Below are positions 7,890 through 16,661 of a stretch of DNA of 64,000 nucleotides, piece after piece. The notes below the pieces were generated by a model. The model saw only the letters and a program-made list of their open reading frames with translations, was not told the origin of the DNA and searched no databases. The position numbers and the translations under genes were made by a program. The stretch covers positions 1 to 64,000 of the forward strand of contig JAPHTQ010000053.1 in assembly GCA_026196275.1 (NCBI GenBank), read 5' to 3'. Source of the stretch: Gammaproteobacteria bacterium. Lineage in GTDB: Bacteria; Pseudomonadota; Gammaproteobacteria; Thiohalomonadales; Thiohalomonadaceae. Position 1 is the first letter of the stretch; each line of letters starts with the position of its first letter.

Positions 7890-8780
7890 TCAGGTACCCC
7901 GGATGCGGTCAAAATAACGCGCGCGATAGAGCAGTCGCGGTGGAGTATCGGGCCGATCAATGAAACCGTCGCGGGTATGTAGCACATTGTTGCAGATAAG
8001 GCCCATCCCCGCCTCGAGCCGGGCACGAAAGATATAGGGGTGGTTCTCGCCGTCCAGGATACGTGTCAGCGCAGCCAGGGCGGCGCGGGTGGCCGCATCA
8101 TCCCGCCAGACGACATTGCGTTTGCGTGCCGTGTAGCGCATGTGCAGCGAACCGGTGACCTCGTGGATGGAGAAGACCGGGCCAACCGAGGCAGGGCGTT
8201 CGTCCCCTTCACCGTCTTTGCCGGGGGGAATGGTCATTACATCGGGCTGCATCAGGGCATGGATGTGGTCGGGGTTCTCATCACGCAGCAGCAGGTAGAC
8301 GATCTCCGGATCGAGCAGCCGATTTTCGCCCCCCTCCGCTGCCGGCTGTACACAGTGCAGCAGCATGCCGCGGATCTGCTGCTCGCCGGTGTTGTAGTAG
8401 CCGTCGCAGTGCCAGTTGATCGGCCGGTTGGTGTAGGGGATGTAGTGCGGATGGTCCCCTTCGGGATTGACGGTGATCGAGGTCAGGCCGTCGTCATCGG
8501 CCAGCAGGTTGCTATCGAGGTGAACCAGACCGAAGCGTTCGGCAATGGCGCGCGGGATCGCCTTGTCCGGGTTGCCGTCCGGTGGGGTACGATAGATCGC
8601 CATGTTGGTCTTGCGCAGGCGCTCCAGCAGCGCCTGATATTCGTGCTCGCCAAGCGCAGGGGGGGCGGCCAGATCGACGACCAGTGCCGCCGTAGCGGCA
8701 GGATAGCCGGCCAGCTTCTGGTCACGCCATCGCTGGTAGGCCGTCTCGTTGTCCGGCAGAAAGGGGGAATCCTCAAGCAT
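7890..8780 (-). CDS. TauD/TfdA-like Fe(II)/2-oxoglutarate dioxygenase
   Basis: From the ATG at 8780 the protein is 296 residues with the iron facial triad visible: H124 and D126 (INWHCDGYYN), and H268 (NNVLHTRDGF), with arginines near 282-288 to hold 2-oxoglutarate. I preferred this ATG, which has GAGGT 8-10 bases upstream, over an upstream in-frame TTG at 8846 that would almost touch the preceding gene. The substrate is unknown. It is the last gene of a same-strand run with DUF302 and cytochrome genes, 72 bp after DUF302. Confidence 0.85.
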   Translation of the reverse strand: MLEDSPFLPDNETAYQRWRDQKLAGYPAATAALVVDLAAPPALGEHEYQALLERLRKTNMAIYRTPPDGNPDKAIPRAIAERFGLVHLDSNLLADDDGLTSITVNPEGDHPHYIPYTNRPINWHCDGYYNTGEQQIRGMLLHCVQPAAEGGENRLLDPEIVYLLLRDENPDHIHALMQPDVMTIPPGKDGEGDERPASVGPVFSIHEVTGSLHMRYTARKRNVVWRDDAATRAALAALTRILDGENHPYIFRARLEAGMGLICNNVLHTRDGFIDRPDTPPRLLYRARYFDRIRGT

Positions 8781-8852
8781 CTCTCTATACCTCGACTTCG
8801 GCCTGGCAGGAGAGAAGTGCTTATCCGGCGCACCCCTCTCAGCCAAAGGGAA

Positions 8853-9242
8853 TCAGCCCTGCAGCGCGTCGCGCACCCGCTCGAGCTTGCCGCGCACCTC
8901 GGCGCCAAGAGAGTTGAGCTCTTCGTTGCCAACCAGACCCAGCACCGTCACCGGATCCATGAAACCGACCACAATACGGCCCTCCTCGTCCTGGCGCACC
9001 ACGACGTTGCAGGGCAGCAGCAGCCCGATATCGGGTTCGGCCTCGATCGCCTGATTGGCCAGCTTCGGATTGCAGGCACCGAGGATTTTGTAGGGAGGCT
9101 TGTCGAGATCCAGCTTGGCCTTAAGGGTGGCCTTGACGTCGATCTCGGTCATTACGCCGAAACCCTCGGCCTTGAGCGCCTCGATCACGCGGGTCACGGC
9201 GGCATCGAAATCGCCGCTGAGTGTAGTGGAAAATCCGTACAT
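8853..9242 (-). CDS. DUF302 protein
   Basis: This 129-residue protein begins [20 protein letters not shown] and carries the DUF302 core [17 protein letters not shown] followed by [13 protein letters not shown]. The start follows AGGAG by 6 bases. DUF302 proteins are small alpha/beta proteins often linked to sulfur metabolism or redox stress, without a proven reaction. The two conserved cysteines (GACNP and LPCNV) are notable. It sits between a cytochrome c lipoprotein gene and a dioxygenase gene. Confidence 0.88.
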   Translation of the reverse strand: MYGFSTTLSGDFDAAVTRVIEALKAEGFGVMTEIDVKATLKAKLDLDKPPYKILGACNPKLANQAIEAEPDIGLLLPCNVVVRQDEEGRIVVGFMDPVTVLGLVGNEELNSLGAEVRGKLERVRDALQG

Positions 9243-9357
9243 GGTAACTCCTGTTACTATCGTTGAGATGGGATAGATGATGAAAGGGATATGGCGTCCC
9301 GACGCCTCCGCTTCAAGGTCGGAGAAGAGGCGGCGGCGGGGCCGCCACCAATACCTG

Positions 9358-9837
9358 CTAACCGCCCTGGCCGCGGCGGCGGTCCATCTGATGCCAGGCG
9401 GCATAGACCTGATCGGGCCACCGGGAGATAAACCACTCGATAATGGCATCGATCTCCTCGTCGTTGAGTTTGTCACCCCAGGCGGGCATCTTGCCCTGTC
9501 CACCCGGGCTGCCGTTGGCGATCACATAGTGCAGCATCCGTTTCGGGTGATGCCAGGCGTGACCGGTACCGTTCAGTGGCGGGGGCGGGAACATGCCGTC
9601 GGCATCACGCTCACGCCAGTTCGGCGCCCCCTGCCCTACGCTGCCGTGGCACTCGGCACAGTTCATCTGGTAGAGCCGCGAACCGCGCGCCACCTTGGCC
9701 ATATCCACTTCACGGTTGACACTCACCTCATTCGCTATCTCCTGTACCTGGGTTTGCGTTGCACTACTGCTGTTACCTTCACTGCATGCACTGAGCAGGG
9801 GTAACAGGATAATTGCTGTAAATAGCGTCTTTTTCAT
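9358..9837 (-). CDS. Monoheme cytochrome c lipoprotein
   Basis: The 159-residue precursor has a lipoprotein signal ([18 protein letters not shown], lipobox LSAC), so the mature protein is probably anchored to a membrane facing the periplasm. One heme site CAECH follows [15 protein letters not shown], and a KMPAW segment offers the methionine axial ligand of a class I cytochrome c. I used the ATG at 9837, which has an AAGGA site 9-10 bases upstream. It is a candidate electron carrier for the neighbouring, otherwise uncharacterised, exported proteins. Confidence 0.88.
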   Translation of the reverse strand: MKKTLFTAIILLPLLSACSEGNSSSATQTQVQEIANEVSVNREVDMAKVARGSRLYQMNCAECHGSVGQGAPNWRERDADGMFPPPPLNGTGHAWHHPKRMLHYVIANGSPGGQGKMPAWGDKLNDEEIDAIIEWFISRWPDQVYAAWHQMDRRRGQGG

Positions 9838-9895
9838 AAAACAGTCCTTACTACTCTGTGCCGCACGGCCTCCCTGCCGACACGGCAATTGTTAT

Positions 9896-10384
9896 CTACT
9901 CGTCGGTCCGACCTGGTCCGTAACCGTAGGGCATCATGGGGCCGTAGTGACCCTGTCCCGGATAAGGGCGATACCCCGGAGGCGGCCCATATCCACCGCC
10001 ACCCTGAGGCCCATAGCCGTAGCCGGGGCCATACATCATGCCCGGCCCCGTACCCTGACCCTGATGCATGCCGGGACCCATACCCTGACCTTGCCGCATC
10101 CCGGGCCCCATACCCTGACCCTGATGCATGCCGGGACCGTAGTAATATCCGGGCCCCGGACCATAGCCAGGTCCTGGTGCATAGCCTGGCCCGGGTGCAT
10201 AGCCCTGGCCCGGCGCGTAGCCTGGAGCAGGGCCATAACCCGGACGGCAGGGAAGATTGCCCGAACCGCCACCCGGGCCATACATCATCCCCGGCCCACA
10301 GGGGGGCAGCTCGGTGTCGGCGGCCTGCAGGCCCATTGAAGACAACCCCAGCAGGGCGGTCACTATCATGCTTTTGTAGTTCAT
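9896..10384 (-). CDS. Exported Gly/Pro/Tyr/Met-repeat protein
   Basis: The 162-residue protein has a signal peptide (MNYKSMIVTALLGLSSMGLQAA) and then almost pure low-complexity sequence. First come GYAPGPGYAPGPGYGPG-type repeats, then three 10-residue units of the form GPGMHQGQGM (one with R for H, one ending T), then a GYGYGPQ tail. The units are also visible as 30-bp DNA repeats at about 10040-10135. Composition recalls sulfur globule envelope proteins of purple sulfur bacteria, or Met/His-rich metal-binding periplasmic proteins. I cannot decide between these from sequence. AGGAG lies 7 bases before the start. Confidence 0.8.
   Translation of the reverse strand: MNYKSMIVTALLGLSSMGLQAADTELPPCGPGMMYGPGGGSGNLPCRPGYGPAPGYAPGQGYAPGPGYAPGPGYGPGPGYYYGPGMHQGQGMGPGMRQGQGMGPGMHQGQGTGPGMMYGPGYGYGPQGGGGYGPPPGYRPYPGQGHYGPMMPYGYGPGRTDE
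10040..10135 (-). repeat. 30-bp tandem coding repeats
   Basis: About three copies of a 30-bp unit (plus-strand core CATGCCGGGACCCATACCCT) encode the GPGMHQGQGM decapeptides of the exported repeat protein. Copies differ by a few bases (CAT to CGC, ATA to GTA), so the array has begun to diverge but could still change copy number by slippage. Confidence 0.75.
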
Positions 10385-10482
10385 GGTGAAACTCCTCTTG
10401 CGCGCTACACCGCCACAGGACGGCGGGATCGCTGCACCTGTCTGGCAGAGCACAGGCGACAGCCATTTCCTTTCAGGAGCGA

Positions 10483-10824
10483 TCAGCTGTGGCGCGGAGG
10501 AGGTGTGTCGGTAGGAGGGTAGAGGACGCGGATGCGCGTGCTGAAGTGACTAAAGTCCGTGGTGGGCACTACGGCAGCACCCGCTGTGCCGGCAACCAGT
10601 GCCGCCGCTGTGCCGCAGTGCGAACAGCCACTGCAGACGGCACACTTATCACAACTGCTCTGGAGGCAGTCATCGACGACCATCTCATCGCCGTCGGCCA
10701 TCTCCATCATCATACAGGGGGGTTCTGCCTGCTGCGGGAGAGTAGCGGCATAGAGGGTTGCCGGCAGGACGACGGCCGTCGCCAGCAATAGCAATGTTAT
10801 CAATGTGTGCCGCAGCTTTCTCAT
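10483..10824 (-). CDS. Small exported Cys/Met-rich protein
   Basis: From the ATG at 10824 the product is 113 residues: a signal peptide (MRKLRHTLITLLLLATAVVL, then PATLYA), a PPCMMMEMADGDEMVVDDC segment and a dense CDKCAVCSGCSHCG cluster. The Met run and the CxxC-CxxC-CxxC pattern suggest a metal-binding or redox protein in the periplasm. I do not recognise the family with certainty; it resembles small proteins annotated near copper-resistance genes. It heads the same-strand run of exported proteins and is preceded by a 22-bp dyad. Confidence 0.7.
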   Translation of the reverse strand: MRKLRHTLITLLLLATAVVLPATLYAATLPQQAEPPCMMMEMADGDEMVVDDCLQSSCDKCAVCSGCSHCGTAAALVAGTAGAAVVPTTDFSHFSTRIRVLYPPTDTPPPRHS

Positions 10825-10864
10825 ACCACTAAGATAGACCGCCGTTGATAAAGAGACAACCTGG

Positions 10865-10886
10865 GCACCGCCTTTAATTACGGTGC
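10865..10886. promoter_or_regulatory. 22-bp dyad before the Cys-rich gene
   Basis: GCACCG and CGGTGC form perfect 6-bp arms separated by 10 A/T-rich bases, about 40 bp upstream of the Cys-rich gene start. The size and layout suit an operator for a dimeric repressor or MerR-type activator, but no convincing -35/-10 pair frames it. Speculative. Confidence 0.3.
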
Positions 10887-10943
10887 AGTACACTCACTAT
10901 TGTGACTGCAACAGGGTGGCAGGGTTCCCATCAAGGCGATCAG

Positions 10944-13202
10944 TTATTTGGTCAGTGACATGAACAGTTGCGGCAGCCGTTCCGGCAGGCGCTCGATACG
11001 GTCTATAACGGTATATTGCTTGCCGAAGATATCGCCCACATACTCATCCGCCCGCGCATCGAGATTGATGCAGTAGGTGTAGATACCGTCCTGATCCAGC
11101 TCGCCCACCGCCTTGTGTGCATCCTGGATCAGTAGTTGCGAATCCCCCACATCGATATCGGAGGGTTCACCATCGGTCAGCACCAGCAGCAGCTTCTTGT
11201 CGGCCTTGCGCGCCCCGAGATAGTGCCCGGCATGACGCAGGGCTGCACCCATACGGGTCGAGTAGCCCGCCTCCATCGCCGCCAGGCGCGCCTTGACCGT
11301 GTCATCCCAATGCTCGGAGAAGCCTTTGATGTGCTGGTAGAAGACCTCGTGGCGGGTATTGGAGGAGAAGCCGGCGATGGCAAAGTCATCTCCCAGCCCC
11401 TCGATGGCCAGACTGAGCAGCGAAACCGCCTCCTGCGACAGCTCGAGAATGCTCTGCTCACACCCTTCCGGGATATCGTTCAGTGAGGCGGAAAGATCCA
11501 GCAGCAACAGCACGGCGATATCCCGACCGTCGTGTCGATGGCTCATGTTGATCCGCGGATCGGGCTGGGAGCCCGCCTTGTATTCGATCAGTGAGCGAAT
11601 TGCCACATCCAGATCCAGCTCGCTGCCCTCTTCCTGATAGCGTATACGCACCATCTGCTGAGGTTTGAGCAGGTCGAGGACACGTTTAAGCTGTTTGGCC
11701 AGGGCCTCGTGCTTGGCCAGCAGACGGTCGATGTGTCCGGCATCGCCGGAGGGGTGCAGGTGCTCGTAGACGCTGACCCAATCGGGACGGAAGGTCTTGG
11801 TGTTGTAGTCCCACTCATGATAGAGACGCGGCGGCAGACGATCGGTCAGCTTCTCGTCGGGGTTGAGCTTGCGATCCTCTTCGAACATCTCCTCCTCATC
11901 GCCCTCCTCGATGAAGCGCCACATGTGGCGGTTGTCATCGCGGTACTCCACCTCGGTGTCGGTGAAATGTATCTTCGGTGACTGATCCGACTGCAGCCGG
12001 GTCTGGGCGATATAGCTGATCGCCAGCTGCGCCACATCACTGGTGGAACTTACCCCGGTGCTGACCATTTCGTGGAAACGGGCAGTAAATTCCAGCACCT
12101 TCTCATTCTCATAACCGTGGCTATCGGGATTCTGGATCGCATGGGAGAGCATCGCCAGGCGGTGGCGGATGCAGGACTCCTCCTCGGGCTTGCAGGCCTC
12201 CTCCTCGGGACGCGGGTGCAGTGCACGCCAGATGCGGCGCAATCCCGGATAGATCTGCATCGCCAGGTACTCCACCCGGGAGTCCTCGAGAAACTCAATC
12301 GCCACGCGCTGAAACGGACTGAAATTGTCAGCCACGATCGGTGTGGTCCAGCGGCGATGGGCCGCCATATGCGCCAGCACCGCACGATAACGGTCGATAC
12401 CGGAGATCCCCGCCCGGTCATCAAAGACGTCGGGCACGCGGATGCCGTAGGCATCGTAGTAGGGCATCGGCTTGCGCAACTCATCGAAGGCGTGCGAATA
12501 GGGCACGAGATGATCACCATCGAGCCACAGTGAACGCAGGTAGAGATCGAGCTTGCGCTCGTTGTCCATAAACAGGGTGCCATGGCGCTCACGCTGCAAC
12601 ACCGCACGGCTGTCCGCCGACTGCAGGCTGAAGTAGTCCTTCTGCCGCTCCGGGTGATTGGAGTAGTTGCGGATGCCGTACTCGATCCAGTTCTTCACCC
12701 CCGAGCAGGAGAGGCTCTTGAACAGTACCGGCACCTTCTCCAGAAACTCCGGCAGGCCGGGGCTGGGAATAGTGGTATGAAAGCCATGGATGGAGCCCGT
12801 GGTGCGCTCCATAAAGTCGAAGATCATCTCGATATAGCCGCGCAGTAACTCCAGACTGCCGAGTCGGCGCGAGACCTCCGCGATGGTCTGCAGAAACGGC
12901 GGGATCGCCTTGCCGTTGGGAGTACGGGACATGTTCCACACCGACTGGGAGACCAGTGAAAGCGCCCCCTCCCCCAGTCTGTCGGCGACCTCAGGCATCT
13001 CCTCCAGATAGACCAGCACCGGCTCGAAACCGCGACCGATCTTGCAGATGAGGCCGGCCCCCTCGAGATAATCCTTCACCCCCTGCTCGGAGAGCAGCTT
13101 CAGCGCCTCCTCCATGCACAGGGGGAAAAACTCGTCGAGATCCTTAAACCCGCACCCGAGCTCCTCGCGATAGGCCTGTAACTGTTCGTCATTGAGCGGC
13201 AT
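10944..13202 (-). CDS. cbbO: CbbO/NorD-family von Willebrand A protein, RuBisCO activase partner
   Basis: This 752-residue protein ends in a von Willebrand A domain whose metal site DLSAS (DxSxS, near residue 565) and a later TDGEP motif are intact. The N-terminal two thirds are the helical CbbO/NorD region. In autotrophic proteobacteria CbbO binds inhibited RuBisCO and, with the AAA+ ring CbbQ, removes tight-binding sugar phosphates. Its position after cbbM and cbbQ on the same strand selects CbbO over NorD of nitric oxide reductase, since no norB or norC is near. A 190-bp gap with a CGCAAAG repeat separates it from cbbQ. Confidence 0.93.
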   Translation of the reverse strand: MPLNDEQLQAYREELGCGFKDLDEFFPLCMEEALKLLSEQGVKDYLEGAGLICKIGRGFEPVLVYLEEMPEVADRLGEGALSLVSQSVWNMSRTPNGKAIPPFLQTIAEVSRRLGSLELLRGYIEMIFDFMERTTGSIHGFHTTIPSPGLPEFLEKVPVLFKSLSCSGVKNWIEYGIRNYSNHPERQKDYFSLQSADSRAVLQRERHGTLFMDNERKLDLYLRSLWLDGDHLVPYSHAFDELRKPMPYYDAYGIRVPDVFDDRAGISGIDRYRAVLAHMAAHRRWTTPIVADNFSPFQRVAIEFLEDSRVEYLAMQIYPGLRRIWRALHPRPEEEACKPEEESCIRHRLAMLSHAIQNPDSHGYENEKVLEFTARFHEMVSTGVSSTSDVAQLAISYIAQTRLQSDQSPKIHFTDTEVEYRDDNRHMWRFIEEGDEEEMFEEDRKLNPDEKLTDRLPPRLYHEWDYNTKTFRPDWVSVYEHLHPSGDAGHIDRLLAKHEALAKQLKRVLDLLKPQQMVRIRYQEEGSELDLDVAIRSLIEYKAGSQPDPRINMSHRHDGRDIAVLLLLDLSASLNDIPEGCEQSILELSQEAVSLLSLAIEGLGDDFAIAGFSSNTRHEVFYQHIKGFSEHWDDTVKARLAAMEAGYSTRMGAALRHAGHYLGARKADKKLLLVLTDGEPSDIDVGDSQLLIQDAHKAVGELDQDGIYTYCINLDARADEYVGDIFGKQYTVIDRIERLPERLPQLFMSLTK

Positions 13203-13218
13203 GTGAAAAACCCTGGCT

Positions 13219-13384
13219 CACCGCAAAGGCGCAAAGTACGCGAAGGTCTATACCTGCAACCGTCTCCACATACAGTAGAGGCCTCCAGTCGCGAACGAAT
13301 AAAGGCTCACCGAACAAGTCGCGGCAAGATGCCGCTCCTACTGCTGTATTCATAACCTTTGCGTACTTTGCGTCTTTGCGGTGA
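13219..13384. repeat. CGCAAAG-family inverted repeat between cbbQ and cbbO
   Basis: The left arm (13219-13247, CACCGCAAAGGCGCAAAG and on) and right arm (13357-13384, TTTGCGTACTTTGCGTCTTT and on) are near-perfect complements across about 110 bp. The interior also holds a REP-like stem, GCGGCAAGATGCCGC, at 13321-13335. The element fills the gap inside what should be one cbbQO operon and could form a long hairpin in the mRNA. Confidence 0.85.
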
Positions 13385-13392
13385 ATAATGTT

Positions 13393-14202
13393 TTATGCGA
13401 ACACGGCGTCGATGGCGTGGTCGAGGGTGTCGCGGATGTCCTTGTCGTCGGTGATCGGACGCGCCAGTGCCATGCGGCAGGCCGGACGGGGCTTGATCCC
13501 CTTGTTGATGAGGCTTGCCGCATAGACCAACAGGCGGGTGGAGATCCCCTCATCCAGGCCGTGGCCCTTGAGATTGCGGGCGGTCTCGCCGATCTTCACC
13601 AGCTTCATCGCGGTATCGTTGTCGATGCCGGTCTCCTTGGCGACGATCCCCGCCTCGGTCTCGGCCTCGGCGTAGTCGAAATCCATCGCCACGAAGCGCT
13701 GCTTGGTGGACTGCTTGAGGTCCTTCATCAGCGACTGGTAACCGGGGTTATAGGAGATCACCAGTTGAAAATCGGGATGCGCCTCAACCACCTCGCCCTT
13801 TTTGTCCAGCGGCAGGGTACGGCGATGGTCGGTCAGCGGATGGATCACCACAGTGGTGTCCTGGCGCGCCTCGACCACCTCATCGAGGTAGCAGATGGCG
13901 CCGATACGCGCGGCAACGGTCAAGGGCCCATCAAGCCATCGCGTGCCATCGGCATCCAGCAGATAACGGCCGACGAGATCCGAGGCGGTCATGTCCTCGT
14001 TACAGGCGACGGTAATGAGCGGCTTACCCAGTTTCCACGCCATATGCTCGATAAAGCGGGATTTTCCGCAACCGGTCGGCCCCTTCACCATCACCGGCAG
14101 GCGCGCCTCATAGGCTGCCTGATAGAGCTCGACCTCATCATCCTGCGGCTGGTAGAACGGCTCATCCTTGATCACGTACTGTCCCTTATCGATGCTGCTC
14201 AT
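13393..14202 (-). CDS. cbbQ: CbbQ, MoxR-type AAA+ RuBisCO activase
   Basis: The 269-residue AAA+ protein has Walker A GPTGCGKS, Walker [12 protein letters not shown] and a sensor-1 [10 protein letters not shown] segment. CbbQ hexamers, with CbbO, remodel inhibited RuBisCO in an ATP-dependent way. The ATG at 14202 is preferred: GGGAG lies 6 bases upstream, whereas an in-frame TTG at 14208 overlaps this spacing. It is separated from cbbM by a strong terminator, and has its own promoter with a CbbR-type palindrome 90 bp upstream. Confidence 0.94.
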   Translation of the reverse strand: MSSIDKGQYVIKDEPFYQPQDDEVELYQAAYEARLPVMVKGPTGCGKSRFIEHMAWKLGKPLITVACNEDMTASDLVGRYLLDADGTRWLDGPLTVAARIGAICYLDEVVEARQDTTVVIHPLTDHRRTLPLDKKGEVVEAHPDFQLVISYNPGYQSLMKDLKQSTKQRFVAMDFDYAEAETEAGIVAKETGIDNDTAMKLVKIGETARNLKGHGLDEGISTRLLVYAASLINKGIKPRPACRMALARPITDDKDIRDTLDHAIDAVFA

Positions 14203-14241
14203 GGCCAACTCCCGAGAAATTGTTCGCTAATACTTAAGTTA

Positions 14242-14307
14242 ATTGTACCCGCATATTTCATAAACATAACTAACAATTACTGATTAGATGCATAAGTAAT
14301 ATCTTAT
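14242..14307 (-). promoter_or_regulatory. cbbQO promoter with CbbR-type operator
   Basis: ATAAGTAATATCTTAT (14292-14307) is a perfect ATAAG-N6-CTTAT dyad. A -10 hexamer TACAAT lies at 14247-14242 on the minus strand, predicting a start at 14235, so the dyad is centred at -64.5, where LysR-type regulators place their recognition site. No consensus -35 is seen, as expected of an activator-dependent promoter. The same dyad precedes cbbM and cbbR. Confidence 0.7.
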
Positions 14308-14357
14308 CATTCTATTCATCACTAGCGGTTACAGCCGTTTAGCGCTTTTCTTTCAAC

Positions 14358-14383
14358 AAAAAAGCCCCGCTTGCGCGGGGCTT
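14358..14383 (-). terminator. Rho-independent terminator of cbbM
   Basis: On the minus strand GCCCCGC-GCAA-GCGGGGC is followed by TTTTTTG, a perfect 7-bp GC stem with a U-run, 36 bp after the cbbM stop. It should end most cbbM transcripts before cbbQ. Confidence 0.93.
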
Positions 14384-14419
14384 CCTGTTTCAGCGGTGCT
14401 GAAAAATGGGGCGACAAAT

Positions 14420-15799
14420 TTACTTGTGCACGCCCAGCTTCTCGCGCCAGCCGGGGAAGATCTTGTCGGCATCTTGCGGGAAGGACTCGAATGCGCGGGC
14501 GAACTCTTTGTGCTCTTTCGCGAACTCGATGGGATCGGCACCCTGCTTCCAGCACTCATAGGACTGGCGCAGAGAGGTCGCACCGGCAGCCGGGCTGTCG
14601 ATGTGGCCGTAGGAACCACCACCAGAGGTGTTGATCACGTTGCCGTGGCCCAGGTTCTCGAAGAAGCCGGGCAGACGCAGGGCGTTCATACCACCGGAGA
14701 TGATCGGGGTGGTGGGCTTCATACCGTACCATTTCTGGTTGTATACCGGACCCTGGCACTCGTCACGCTCGATCATGTAGGCGATGATCTTGTCGTCAGC
14801 GGAGCCTTCCATCTTGCCGTAGCCCATGGTGCCGACGTGGATACCGGAGGCACCCTGCAGACGGGACATCTTTGCCAGAACGAAAGCAGTGTAGCCGCGC
14901 TTGGCACTCGGAGAGGTCACGGCACCGTGACCGGCGCGGTGGTAGTGCAGGTACTGGCTGGGGAACCAGCGGCGGGCGGTGGTCACCATCCCCGGGCCAC
15001 CGACGTAGCCGTCAACCAGGAAGGCCACCTTGTCGGCATCGGGACCGAAGGTCTCGAGGATGTACTCACCGCGGGCAACCATCTCGCTGTGGTCATCAGC
15101 GGTGATGTTGGCGGAGAACAACTTCGCCTCACCGGTCTCATCCTGGGCGCGCTTCATGGCGTCGGCCACGAGGGGGATAACCTTCTTGGTGGGGCAGAAG
15201 ACCTGGTTACCCTGGGGTTCGTCGTTCTTGATGAAGTCACCACCCAGCCAGAACTGATAGGCCGCGTTGGCGAAGGGCTCGGGGCGCAGGCCCAGCTTCG
15301 GCTTGATGATGGTACCGGCGATGTAGCCACCGTTCTCGACCGGACGACCGAGGATACGCCACATGTCGCTGATGTCCTTAGCCGGACCGTCGAACAGCTG
15401 GATCATGCGCTCGGGCATGTAGAAGTCGTACATCTTGGCGTGCTCGACATCGCCCATACCCTGGTTGTTACCGATGGTCAGGGTCAGGAAGGAGACCAGC
15501 ATGGTGCGGCCATCGGTGATGTTGCGATCGAACAGATCGACGGGATACGCGATGCGCATCTCTTCGGTGGCCTCGTCGATGTGGTAGACCAGCGCATCGA
15601 CGCCCTTGGTGAACTCATCGGTGGTGGAAACCTCGACGTTGGTACCGGTGGAGGACTCGGCGGCGAAGTGGGCAGCCACTTCCAGGTAACCGTAGCCCGC
15701 AGCCGGCTTCATCTTATAGGCACACAGGACGTGCTTGCCGCCTGCGATCAGATCCTCTTCCTTCAGCGAGAGGTCAGAATAACGTGCAGATTGATCCAT
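14420..15799 (-). CDS. cbbM: RuBisCO form II large subunit
   Basis: The 459-residue protein aligns with form II RuBisCO without gaps at the active site as far as I can count: K166 ([10 protein letters not shown]), carbamylated lysine K191 with D193 and E194 ([12 protein letters not shown]), the HRAGHGAV histidine and the loop-6 lysine in MGYGKMEG. Numbering is identical to Rhodospirillum rubrum. It fixes CO2 onto ribulose 1,5-bisphosphate and favours high-CO2, low-O2 conditions. The ATG at 15799 follows GAGGG. No small-subunit gene is present. cbbM has its own promoter and terminator. Confidence 0.98.
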   Translation of the reverse strand: MDQSARYSDLSLKEEDLIAGGKHVLCAYKMKPAAGYGYLEVAAHFAAESSTGTNVEVSTTDEFTKGVDALVYHIDEATEEMRIAYPVDLFDRNITDGRTMLVSFLTLTIGNNQGMGDVEHAKMYDFYMPERMIQLFDGPAKDISDMWRILGRPVENGGYIAGTIIKPKLGLRPEPFANAAYQFWLGGDFIKNDEPQGNQVFCPTKKVIPLVADAMKRAQDETGEAKLFSANITADDHSEMVARGEYILETFGPDADKVAFLVDGYVGGPGMVTTARRWFPSQYLHYHRAGHGAVTSPSAKRGYTAFVLAKMSRLQGASGIHVGTMGYGKMEGSADDKIIAYMIERDECQGPVYNQKWYGMKPTTPIISGGMNALRLPGFFENLGHGNVINTSGGGSYGHIDSPAAGATSLRQSYECWKQGADPIEFAKEHKEFARAFESFPQDADKIFPGWREKLGVHK

Positions 15800-15912
15800 T
15801 GGATTCACCCTCAATCAAGTTAATAAACCGTGCCACGGCAAAACGAAGAGAACTCCGTGGGCTTCCTCCCGGGATGGTGCCAGTACTGACTACACATCCA
15901 ACCGGGAGAGCA

Positions 15913-15979
15913 AATATATAGGCATTAGTCTCATAAGAAAATTAAAATAAAATGATGGAAAACATAAGTCTCACCTTAT
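15913..15979 (-). promoter_or_regulatory. cbbM promoter with paired CbbR-type sites
   Basis: The recognition dyad ATAAGTCTCACCTTAT lies at 15964-15979. A second, degenerate site sharing AGTCTCA and ATAAG lies at 15925-15937. A -10 of TATATA/TATATT at 15920-15913 predicts a start near 15907, so the dyad is centred close to -64.5 and the second site overlaps -35. This recognition plus activation layout is typical of LysR regulators. The leader to the ATG would be about 108 nt. Confidence 0.75.
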
Positions 15980-15999
15980 GATTCTATAAGCCTGAAACC

Positions 16000-16590
16000 T
16001 CAATCCTGTTTCTGTGCCGCCGCCACCGTGTAGCGCTTGCCCTGCTTGAGCTTGTCGTAGTTGCCGAAGACCTCGTTGAAACTGCGTTTGATGAACTGGC
16101 GCAGACCGGTGATGGTCACCACATAGAGTCGACCACCCGGTTTGAGATGGGCCAGCGCATCGTAGAGAAACAGGTAGAGCATCTCGTTACCCACCTTGGC
16201 GGGAATGTTGGAGGCAATGACATCGAACTTCCGCTGGCCGACCCCGGCCAGGCCGTTGCTGAGGACCGCCTCGGCATTGGTGATGCCGTTGGCCCGGATG
16301 TTTTTGTTGGCGTAGTCGACGGCGACGAAGTCCTTGTCCACCAACACTGTTCTGCCCTGCGGCGCCAGCCGCGCCATGGTCATGCCGATGGGGCCATAGC
16401 CGCAGCCCAGGTCCAGGCAGTCATCCGTCTCGTTGATCACCATGTGATCGAGCAGCATGAGCGAACCTTCATCGATCTCCCGCGGTGAAAAGACGCCCCA
16501 GGTGGTATGGAAGGTGAAGTGTTGTCCACACAGGGTCTCACTAAAGACGATATCCTGGCGCAACTTGTCGAGAAAGGCCTTGGTATTCAT
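16000..16590 (-). CDS. RsmC-like class I SAM-dependent methyltransferase
   Basis: This 196-residue protein has SAM motif I DLGCGYGPIG (about residues 59-68), an acidic strand end VLVDKD, and SNIPAK in the place of the catalytic NPP[YF] motif of N-methyltransferases. It resembles the MTS domain of RsmC/RlmG. The loss of the aromatic residue in the catalytic motif leaves its substrate doubtful. It lies between cbbR and cbbM, reading towards cbbM and away from cbbR. Whether it is functionally linked to RuBisCO is unknown. Confidence 0.82.
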   Translation of the reverse strand: MNTKAFLDKLRQDIVFSETLCGQHFTFHTTWGVFSPREIDEGSLMLLDHMVINETDDCLDLGCGYGPIGMTMARLAPQGRTVLVDKDFVAVDYANKNIRANGITNAEAVLSNGLAGVGQRKFDVIASNIPAKVGNEMLYLFLYDALAHLKPGGRLYVVTITGLRQFIKRSFNEVFGNYDKLKQGKRYTVAAAQKQD

Positions 16591-16661
16591 TATCTATCCG
16601 CTCGGCTCAAATCGGGCCTATTATGGCCACATCGTCCTCGCAATTACAGTCTATAAAGCCT

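Noticed and set aside
8040-9266. Open frame of about 408 codons on the plus strand across the dioxygenase and DUF302 genes
   Set aside because: Both minus-strand genes have clear family motifs and ribosome sites; the plus-strand product has none.
10865-10886. MerR/CueR promoter for copper response
   Set aside because: A dyad exists, but there is no -35 and -10 pair with the 19-20 bp spacer such regulators need; kept only as an unassigned dyad.
10944-13202. NorD of a nitric oxide reductase operon
   Set aside because: The gene follows cbbM and cbbQ; no norB, norC or norQ partner is present, so CbbO fits better.
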